Origin: Dichetophora obliterata
Lineage: Eukaryota > Arthropoda > Insecta > Diptera > Sciomyzidae
Length of the DNA: 64,000 nucleotides
Assembly (NCBI GenBank): GCA_963920525.1
Contig: OY986438.1
Span: 129,946,420-130,010,419, forward strand
Reading direction: 5' to 3'
Under the pieces are notes generated by a model. It had not been told where the DNA came from. It saw nothing but the letters and a program-made list of their open reading frames with translations, and searched no databases. Positions 56,505-64,000 of this stretch are shown piece after piece. Made by a program: the position numbers and the translations under genes. Positions within the stretch are counted from its first letter, which is position 1. The number at the start of each line of letters is the position of its first letter.

Positions 56505-56768
56505 CAGCCCTATTCTGGCAAATTAACAAATTGTTAACCAGTATTTTGAATATTTCTATGTGTTTATTGTAATTTTTTTATTTCAAAACAAAATTTGAAG
56601 CTCAAAAATAAAAAATTTTGATAAAATTTGTCAACTATTTTTCAGTTATTGACAATTCCATTAACAAATTTTGTTTTTTGAGCTTTAAATTTTGTATTGA
56701 AAACAACAAACACATAGAAATATTCAAAATACTGGTTAACAATTTGTTAATTTGCCAGAATAGGGCTG
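56505..56768. mobile_element. Hairpin MITE of the CAGCCCTATTCTGG family
   Basis: The whole 264 bp is an inverted repeat with arms of about 60 nt almost perfectly paired: CAGCCCTATTCTGGCAAATT then AACAAATTGTTAACCAGTAT at the left are exactly mirrored at the right. It is flanked by TTA (56502-56504, 56769-56771), as at 23153-23689. The high arm identity suggests recent insertion or maintenance by gene conversion. Confidence 0.85.
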
Positions 56769-56771
56769 TTA

Positions 56772-59116
56772 GTCAGTAGTGAGCCCCCTACTTTTTCCCC
56801 ATGCAAGTAGCGACCACTCCCTCAAGTTTTGTTGAATCAGTAGACATGACCACATCTCTCATACACCTTCATCACGCTTTGACACTACGCTAGTTGTCTT
56901 AAAATTTCATTTCTTTATTTGATGATGGTGGCATAAAATAATCTGACTGACAGCACTTCATAACTTGTGGTAAAACATAAATTTTTGATTAGATGTTTAT
57001 GACAGACATAAAACAGTTTTTATTTCTTTCGAAAAATAAGCCTTATTAATTATTAGCTATTGAAATGGAAAAAAGGACGGCATTCATGCTCGGTCACAGT
57101 TCAATGAAAATAATGTGAAATTCAAGACTTCATTTTATTTCATTCAATAAAGCTATGAACAGAAAAGCAATTCCATGGTAATGCGTTACATTCAATATTA
57201 ACTACGAATGCTTCTGAATGAACAAAGAGAGTGAGCTTTCCGCGCTCTCTTAACTGCTTTTTTTTTCTAAACTTGTCTTTTATTTCCATGGTTATTTTTT
57301 GCTTTCCGTTTTTCTTTCTTTTGGTTAAAACCTAAGCAAGAATTTTCGCCATGCTGGCAAAGTTGTAAAAGCTGTTCGCTCTGTTGCTTCAGAGAAAATG
57401 CGTTCGCATGCTGCTTGTTGTTGGTAATGCTTTTATTTTGTTGTTACTGCCGAGAAGCTAGTGAGCTGCCGCCGCCGCTGCTGTTGTAGGTGGTCGTTAC
57501 AGTGTTCCATGCTGCTGCTTTATATTTAATGGTGGAAACATGTACCATGATGATACGAACCCGAGTTTCGTTAAAAATGCTCGTTTGTACGCTCTTGTTG
57601 GCGGTTTTCAGTTGTCCTTTAGCACTCTTTCCCAACACAACGACGTTGTTTGTTGTTCGTTAACCCGACCATTGCAAGTAATCGATAAATTTTAATATGC
57701 TGTTAATTTTCATCGGATACCATAAACATTGTGTTTGTTTCGTTGTAAAGATTTTGGTTGTTAATAGAATGTGCGGAATTTTCTGAATCTAATTTCAGCT
57801 GTTTTGAAGCCGTTTGTGTTTTTTTTTTGCTGTTTCGTTGTCGAAATCGTAAAACTATTTTTGGGCTTAAAGTATTTGCTATCGACAAAAAGAGGAAATA
57901 AAATAGCACAAATAAAACAAGCGCCAAATTAAAAAAGAAAAAAGAAGTAAACAAGCATTACTTCTGCCTGCTTTGCGTGGTATTTGTTAATTTAGAGACT
58001 CGATAACGATAAAAGAAAAATGCGAAAAAATATATAAAACCAACTTAATATTGTGTGTGCGCATTTGAGCCATTATTAAGGATAAACGCAGCATGTGCTA
58101 TTGTGGAAAGTTGGTCTATTGCCATATGGTGAGTAAGTCGGTAGAAATATGGTTCAGGGAAAAAAAGAAACATGGGGAAAAAACTTGTCGCAAATAAGGC
58201 GTTTATTTGATTGAGTGACTGACTTTGTATGTGACAGTGTTTACGTGGGTGCGTGTCATTCAGAGTAAGCGAGTGAAGGACTAGTTAATCATGCCTAGTC
58301 TATTTTATGTTTTTCTTAATTTTATGGACCTATTTTTTTCCCAGGTTTTATAGCGTACTTTAAGGTTTCAAGGCTTAAGGGCATGCTTAATTAACACTTG
58401 ATGTTTGCTTTTGTCAGATTTTGTGGCGTTAGTTCAGAGATGTAAAGAAAATAACTGGTCTGCGTCGGTAGGAGAACATTCAGTAGATTATCAGATTGCA
58501 TTTTATACAAAAAGTAATAAGAATATTTTATTTTACTTTTTGTAAAATATTCTATTCACAGTGTTCTTCAAAGGACTTTACACTTAACTGGTTTAAAACT
58601 GAATTTTCCAATACGAGGAAAACTGAAAATATTTCCTTCTATCTTAAACATTTTATTAAAAAAACTTGAGTTTTGCCAGAAATTATAAAGTGGTATGGTA
58701 ATTTTATGTCTTCGTTATGCTTAAAAATGAAGACATCTTATAGGTTACCCAAAAGAATCAATGTGAGGTTGGCCGAAGGCAAAACTAGTTTGCACTTATT
58801 TCATCGACGCTCGGTGGGATTCTAAAGAAATTTTTAAAATGTTTACAATATTTTATTATTATTTTGGTTTTACTGTTTGATCCTTAGTTACTTTTTTAAA
58901 TTTATTCTCTTGCATTTTTGACAAGGAAGTGATGTTTCTTTAGCTTAATGTTGGCCATGACACAAAAGATTGAGCTTAAAAGAGTTCTAACACTACAAGT
59001 AATAATTGTTAATGGGAAGAGTTTTTCAGAGTTAAACAGTCAGTCAGATAATTTTCGGAAAATTTTTTCCGGAAGGTTCACCTGAATTATTAGCAACTGA
59101 AACTAAGGTGAGCTAT
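56772..59116. other. 2.3-kb unique-looking stretch, no gene found
   Basis: No TE ends or proteins were recognised. It is locally GC-richer near 57430-57620, with GCCGCCGCCGCTGCTG at 57467-57482. The minus-strand frames at 57444-57638 and 57703-57954 are open, and the second has a hydrophobic start and a polar tail. Neither shows a known domain or splice support. It may be ancestral host DNA. Confidence 0.4.
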
Positions 59117-59204
59117 GCTGATACTAATTCTGATACTCATCACTGATATTGATACTCATCAGTGATACTGATAATAATACTGATACTGATACTCATCGTA
59201 TCGC
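59117..59204 (+). repeat. Imperfect TGATAC hexamer repeat
   Basis: TGATACTGATACTGATACTC-type units with interspersed TGATAATAA and CATCAGTGATAC segments run for about 90 bp. They end shortly before the start of the truncated Jockey element. Confidence 0.75.
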
Positions 59205-59214
59205 GAATCGTTCA

Positions 59215-60188
59215 AAAAAAGTGTTTAATATATGCTATGACATATAGATTTTTTCTAATATAAAAAACACTAACGATTGTTTGAATCCTGAAAGTGATTT
59301 GCTCCAATTATCTGTTTGGTGCAGCGATAATTTACTGCCGTTGAATATATCTAAATGCCAAAGTTTGACTTTCAATCGAATGTTATCGCCCGTAGTTTAC
59401 ACATATAAAATCGGAATTATGACATTGTCTAGAATTACTGAAAAGAAAGATATTGGAGTTATACTTGATAATAAACTAAGGTTCTCAAAGCATATAGACT
59501 ATTTGTAGCAAAAGCTAATACTATATTAGGTTTCATAAACAGAAACACTAAAGACTTTTGTGATCCATTTTCTCTAAAATCGTTATATTTTGAATTTGTA
59601 GATCTATCGTAGAATACTGCTGCATAATCTGGGACCCTTTCTATAGATGCGCTTCTAATAGAATCGAAAGAATTCAGCGAAGCTTTACGAGAATTTCAAT
59701 CAGTCGCTTAAACTGGAATATAGAAATACCAGAATATTATGTGAGAAGGCGTCTACTTGGTATTCTATCCTTAGAAAATCGCCGGAAATATTTTGCCATT
59801 ATGTTCGTACGGGATTTAATATGCATTGAAATAAACTATTCCGCTTTGCTTTTTCAACTATGCTTTCGCGTACCTTCACGGGATCTGAGATCTCAAAGAT
59901 TATTTCATGAACCATTTCATAGAGTAAACTGCAATATGAACGAACCAATCACTCGTTGCTTTAGACTGGCAAATTCAGTATGTCGAAATATAGACTTTAA
60001 TCTAGGTTTAAGTAGGAGTGTCTTTAAGAATTCTCTGCTTTTATATTTTCATAGTGTATGTAATAATTCCAGTAACTTAACGTAACCTATCAAATTGTTA
60101 TAATATACTGTATTTTCAATTTTTAAGTAGTCATTAAGAGAATAAATCTGTTTGATGAATAATAATAATAAATAATAAATAAATAAAA
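59215..60188 (+). pseudogene. Jockey-superfamily retrotransposon 3' fragment
   Basis: It begins just before a catalytic box that reads YADD if one missing base is allowed (59231-59242). It then reads NPESDLLQLSVWCSDNLLPL and NISKCQSLTFNR (59281-59400), the thumb, and LGILSLENRRKYFAIMFVRD and SRDLRSQRLFHEPFHR (59741-59930), ending at 60083-60085. The 3' tail AATAATAATAAATAATAAAT and following AAATAAAAAAA ends at about 60195. This C-terminal block matches in pattern the one at 4462-4808, so both are the same group. 5'-truncated, with frameshifts. Confidence 0.75.
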
Positions 60189-60545
60189 AAATTTCAAGTT
60201 CACGTACATAGAGTTGTATTTTGTTTTCGAAAACATTTTTTTTACATTTTTTTTTAAATACCTACAAATTTTAGTACGAATAAATAATTCGAATTCATGT
60301 GCACCTACTTAGAGTAGTGGAGAACGGAGTTCATCGGCGCACGGAATAACCCGGCGCAGTCGCAATATCAGTAAATGCGGCAACACTGTGACAAAAGTGA
60401 GCAGTTTCACAATAGCGCCTAAACATTGCGCCGTATTGTAAGTTTGCTTACACTTAAGCTTAACAAATGTGTTTTTTTTTCGGTAATCCCATTCCCAGGA
60501 TTTATTGAAAAACATTAGTTTTGCTACTAATGCCAATTTATGTTA
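60189..60545. other. Spacer with a copy of the GGCGCAC repeat
   Basis: GTGGAGAACGGAGTTCATCG followed by GCGCACGG (about 60315-60345) is a diverged relative of GGGGAGAACGATGGGGTAAT followed by TCGGCGCACC in the palindrome at 63386-63762. The minus-strand open frame here is not credible as a gene. Confidence 0.4.
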
Positions 60546-60889
60546 GGTGAAATCATTGGCGTCGGAAGCGGGGGGCAAGGGGGCAGTCGCCCCCCCCCAT
60601 TTTTTTAGCTAGATAAACAATTTAAAAGGAAAACTTCAAAAGTTATTCAAAATATCAGTTTTTCTTACAACGATAATATTTTTTTGTATGTGTTCTCCTC
60701 TTCTATCTCTCTTTTTCATAAGCATGCTTGCGGATAACCATTTCCTTTCTCTGTGTTTGCAAAAAGATAGAACAAAATGTAGAGTTTCTACTGCAAACCC
60801 ACCACTTCAGTTAAAAAGCACCCTTTAGTATGTAGCTAAATGCTTGTTCATTTTGCAACTCTAGTAAGAAAAAATTTGGCATGTTCTTA

Positions 60890-61200
60890 GGGGCTTTTCA
60901 TATTGGACGACATGTTGTATGATAAGTTAGATGGAAAACTAATGGGACTATTTGATTGAGCGTTCCAACTTGTAAATCAACATCATTAATTACAAGCTCT
61001 CGAGCAGAACACATCCGGATAATAGCTAAGCAACTTTTAGATGCCCTAACAATTGAGCAGTAATTTTACATAGTTGTACAATATTGTACAATCGGCAGAA
61101 AAAAACCAAAAATTTCAACTATCGTTTTAGTTTACGCATGATACTACATGTTGTACAATCTGACATGTTGGTCCAATGTTTTGGACCATGCGAAAGCTCC
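60890..61200. mobile_element. 311-bp MITE with TA flanks inside the hAT
   Basis: GGGGCTTTTCATATTGGACG at the left corresponds to GGAGCTTTCGCATGGTCC read from the right. CATGTTGTAYGAT and ATNRTACAACATG lie further in. TA is at 60888-60889 and 61201-61202. It interrupts the upstream part of the transposase region, so an open frame starting at 61084 is a MITE/transposase chimera. Confidence 0.6.
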
Positions 61201-61202
61201 TA

Positions 61203-61958
61203 CTGTGAATTAGCTGATGAAAATCCACCTCGACGCTTTGAACAAACATCAAATCCGGTTCCTTCGGTACAGTTGCCATTATATGATAGTCTACCAAAAG
61301 ATTATTTCGAAATTTTAGATCTTCTCTCTAATGAGATAACGGCTAGATTTGATTAAACAGGTTGATATTTTACTTTTTTTTAATTTTGCATGCTTACACC
61401 AGCTTCACTCAACCGACTCACTTTGATTTAACATTCGGTGAGTCGGTTGAGTGAAGCTAGTGTAAACTGGCACTTTGTATATCTTATTGTACATTTAAAC
61501 AGATCTTGACACTCTAGAATCGTTGGAAAATATTGTAATCGAAGCCTTCAACGGAAAAGTGCCTTCTGAACAAAATCTAAAAACAAAACTAGATCTTTAT
61601 GCAGATGACTTTGATGTGAGCGACCTCCACGCGCAACTTAAATTGCTGAAGCAATTGCCTGGCCAAACACCTTGAAATTGTAGTGGCATTGTATCCCAAT
61701 TTGCAAAAAATTCAGATACTGTAAAAAAACTATTAAATGAAGTTGAAAAACTTATTGCTTTGCTTTTGACTGTGCCTGCATCAGCAGCTTCATCTGAGCG
61801 TTCTTTTAGTGCACTAAGACGACTTAAAACGTATCTTCGAGCAACTGTGACACAGAAACGACATTCACATAGATAAAACCGAAGAATTGAATTCGATGGA
61901 ATTAGTGAAAGAGTTTGTTTCTCGCAAGGACAGAAAGAAACATTTTGGAATAATTTAA
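61203..61958 (+). pseudogene. hAT transposase C-terminal half, broken
   Basis: It reads ELADENPPRRFEQ, then YDSLPKDYFEILDLLSNEIT and ARFD, a stop where a Gln would be expected, and after the 134-bp interruption LDTLESLENIVIEAFNGK and DLYADDFDVSDLHAQLKLLK. The conserved dimerisation block LTVPASAASSERSFSALRRL then KTYLR is at about 61767-61840. After one shift the tail is IDKTEELNSMELVKEFVSRK, stop at 61956-61958. This arrangement is typical of hAT proteins often named ZMYM1-like or HAT-C-domain proteins. The N-terminal zinc finger and the first catalytic residues are missing. Confidence 0.8.
61361..61494. repeat. 134-bp interruption of the hAT gene with a 30-nt hairpin
   Basis: TTAAACAG flanks it on both sides (61353-61360, 61495-61502). 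It starts GT and the right flank ends AG, so it could be an intron or an insertion with an 8-bp duplication. Arms at 61392-61421 and 61438-61467 pair at 28 of 30 positions (AGCTTCACTCAACCGACTCA core) around a 16-nt loop. Removing it leaves the frame open apart from the nearby TAA. Confidence 0.6.
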
Positions 61959-62240
61959 ATTGATATAACTTCTTGTACCTAATTGCATTTAAACCATGTA
62001 AAGATATACCTAGTCATGCTTTATAAAAGCAACCATTATTTCTTATATTTTCATATTACCATATGAAAGATTTTTTAAAGAATGATCTCTTATATTGAAA
62101 TTGGAAGAACTTTTAAAAATAATGAAATTTTAATATTTTTTATATATTTTTATATTTTTTTATTTTAAACTAAAATAAAAAATTTGTTTATTCACATTCA
62201 TGTTTCTTTGAAGAAATTTTGGTGAACTTTTTTTGCACCA

Positions 62241-62292
62241 CCATTTGTACTTCCCCCCCATTTGTACTGCCCCCCCATTTGTACTTCCCCCC
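62241..62292 (+). repeat. Three tandem units CCATTTGTACTTCCCCC
   Basis: Three near-identical units of 17-20 bp next to the right end of the hAT element, probably subterminal transposase-binding repeats or slippage products. Confidence 0.85.
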
Positions 62293-62327
62293 AGATGAAA
62301 TTAGCTTCCGACGCGCTTGGGTGAAAT

Positions 62328-63385
62328 AAGTGCTTTGCATGGTTTGATTATTTTTGAGGCGAAATGCGGAAATTTAGTCTGGTATAAACCCGTGCATTTT
62401 CTTCGGGGCAATTCGGCGCGGTTTGTTTTTGCCTTTCACTTCCAAACTTGTCAAATATTCTTTAAGTCATCAAAACATTTCTACGCACAAGGGTCAAAGG
62501 GGCAAAGGTTCAAAAGTCACAAAAATTAGCCAAATATTTCAATGAGTTCAAAACACAAAGACGTCATCATTTGAGAAGAAATAATCTACCACTGAAGCAA
62601 GAAAAGCCAACTGTTCAAATAATGCCAACTTTAACTTAAAACACGAATATAACATAATAGATTACTGTTGATACATATTATTTGGTAGATTTAAGTTAAA
62701 TTTCCGCAAAACGCACAGAAAATGATGGTGCGCCGAATTACCCAAAATTTTTAGTGCTTGGAAAATTCCTCATAACTTGTAAATGGTATGCCACACATTT
62801 TAAAATACTTTGATGGAAATTTGCTTAACCCATTAATGCTCACCACGAGAACTCGTTGAGTTTAGTAATTGAAATTTTCAGCATAAATTTATATTAATAT
62901 TAGACGGAAAACTGTGAAGTTTAAGTAACAAATTCAAAAGATTTTCGTATTGCACAAATATCAAAGTGTATGATGTACCATATATAAACGTATAAGAAGT
63001 CTGTAAGTAGAGAAATAAAATTAAAAACCTTAAAAAATAAGAAAATTCAGAATTGGGAATATTTTCATTTCGTACCGTAGGTGTTCAACTTTAACCTAAT
63101 GACTTTTTTAATAATATTTTCTCTTTTCCTGATGTCTATAAAACAAAATAACTCACATGTAAACTGTCGTGAAAAATGTAAAAAAAGGCTTTAAATATTA
63201 AGTTAAGAACTTTTTTTTGGAAAAAGCATACTTTTTTCTTTCTCACACTATCTGAAGCAAAAACTTTAAAGTGGCTGCGGGTTTTTAAAGAATTTTTTAA
63301 AGATGCTTTCATCGCGTATGATATATCAAACATTGTCATTAATGAGTTTATCAAATTAGCTTTCATTTTAATGTCAATACGATGT
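62328..63385. other. Spacer with repeat scraps
   Basis: It includes GGGGCAATTCGGCGCG at 62405 and its counterpart GGTGCGCCGAATTACCC at about 62731-62747 in opposite orientation, possibly the ends of a short element. A solo piggyBac-like end TTAACCCATTAATGC lies at 62825. No gene was seen. The minus-strand open frame at 63136-63420 is AT-rich and unrecognised. Confidence 0.45.
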
Positions 63386-63762
63386 GGTATATGGCCAGAG
63401 TCTTGAAATAAAACCAACAAAAGCAGGTGCGCCGAATTACCCCGTCGTTCTCTCCTTCACAAGTACTTGAATACGCCCAGATCTAACTACACTAATTCTG
63501 ATATTGTAAATAAGTAAGAAAGTAACCTCGACCGAGTCAAATTTAAAATACCCCAACAGCCGCCTATATTCGTGAACTTATTTTAAAAGTTTTAATGGTT
63601 TTCTTATTTTTTGACGTCATATATGTATATATATATATACAGTATCAGAATTAGTGTAGTTAGATCTGGGCGTATTCAAGTACTTGTGAAGGGGAGAACG
63701 ATGGGGTAATTCGGCGCACCTGCTTTTGTTGGTTTTATATCAAGACTCTGGCCATATAACAC
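63386..63762. repeat. 377-bp palindrome with about 120-nt arms
   Basis: The left arm (63386-63507) and right arm (63637-63762) are inverted copies with about five differences. They share TATGGCCAGAGTCTTGA, GCAGGTGCGCCGAATTACCC and ACTTGAATACGCCCAGATCT, then ACTACACTAATTCTGATA. The 129-bp loop is unrelated single-copy sequence with a TATATA run. This is a foldback element or an inverted duplication. Outer ends fade, so the boundaries may extend. Confidence 0.8.
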
Positions 63763-64000
63763 ATATATAACATATAGGATGAAAATTTGTCTAATTAGCC
63801 ACCTAAAACAGAAAGCCGTAATTTCTATATACATAATGGATACTATTGTAGTGCATATAAAACCAAAATATATTGTACATATTTTAAACATTTTTTTTTT
63901 TCAATGATTTAAAAAGAATTTCAGATTAGGCTACGGCTTGTTCAAAATTCATGGTTTTTGTGTTAAGTACTCTTTATAAATTTAATTTAATAAAAATTTT
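63763..64000. other. AT-rich window end
   Basis: No feature was recognised. The sequence may continue the element to which the right palindrome arm belongs. Confidence 0.4.

Larger units (their letters stand above)
60554..62319 (+). mobile_element. hAT transposon with degenerate transposase
   Basis: The ends CATTGGCGTCGGAAGC and GCTTCCGACGCGCTTG are inverted. GGTGAAAT is duplicated exactly at 60546-60553 and 62320-62327. Subterminal parts are striking: a GGGGGGCAAGGGGGCAGTCG then CCCCCCCCCA stretch at the left, and tandem CATTTGTACTTCCCCCC at the right. The transposase (61203-61958) is plus strand. A TA-flanked MITE (60890-61200) and a 134-bp insert or intron (61361-61494) interrupt it. Confidence 0.88.

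Noticed and set aside
57444..57954. Two minus-strand frames, one with a hydrophobic start, considered as a secreted or membrane peptide gene
   Set aside because: No domain, no splice or promoter evidence, and the hydrophobic run is explained by AAA-rich template. Kept only as a remark on the spacer.
62404..62747. A complete short element with GGGGCAATTCGGCGC ends
   Set aside because: The ends are mirrored but no duplication is convincing, and the same motif is internal in the nearby palindrome arms, so its terminal status is doubtful.

Overview
The window looks like repeat-dominated, AT-rich nuclear DNA from an insect, most likely a higher (cyclorrhaphan) fly. The evidence is the repeat content: degenerate non-LTR retrotransposons with Jockey-, LOA-, CR1/L2- and RTE-like proteins, Tc1 and mariner transposases, hAT and Harbinger-type inverted-repeat elements, and a gypsy integrase scrap. 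The species cannot be named from this. No host protein-coding gene, rRNA gene, intact tRNA gene or CRISPR array could be supported. Almost every coding trace is a broken transposable-element (TE) gene, so the stretch reads as a large intergenic or intronic TE graveyard.

Layout. 1-1680 is featureless AT-rich DNA. 1681-7283 is a 5'-truncated Jockey-superfamily element, split by a Harbinger-like MITE (2155-2924, TTA target duplication) and by a 2-kb inverted-repeat element (4809-6798) that itself holds a hAT-like element (5256-6365). Two MITEs follow (8260-8701, 9339-9716). 10411-18859 is the densest nest: a foldback element carrying its own MITE abuts a Tc1 element (12191 to about 18859). An RTE retrotransposon (12725-14955, minus strand) sits in the Tc1 with a perfect 12-bp duplication. 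A mariner (15109-18041) also sits in the Tc1, and a hAT (15762-17922, perfect 8-bp duplication) sits in the mariner.

20.3-25.7 kb holds an ACTAGT-rich MITE, a foldback element with a broken transposase of a type I cannot classify (20800-22820), a Harbinger-type MITE (23153-23689) and a Tc1-like element (24576-25736). 27-36 kb holds a gypsy integrase fragment, a 700-bp inverted-repeat element, an LOA-type retrotransposon interrupted by a GC-richer insert of unknown origin, and a CR1/L2-like retrotransposon. 37.4-41.0 kb is a four-element hAT nest, followed by two small foldback elements. 42.1-45.6 kb is an LOA element inside a Jockey element, then a minus-strand mariner scrap, then a Mutator-like MITE built of many inverted copies of one short motif. 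49.1-56.8 kb holds a MITE, a 3.7-kb hAT containing a Harbinger-like element, a piggyBac-like MITE and a near-perfect hairpin MITE. 59-64 kb holds a truncated Jockey element, a hAT with a degenerate transposase, and a 377-bp palindrome.

The genes do not form a pathway. They are mobile elements inserted into one another, and the target-site duplications give their relative order. Boundaries described as exact rest on terminal repeats plus duplications read directly from the sequence. Family names rest on remembered protein motifs, not on a database search.
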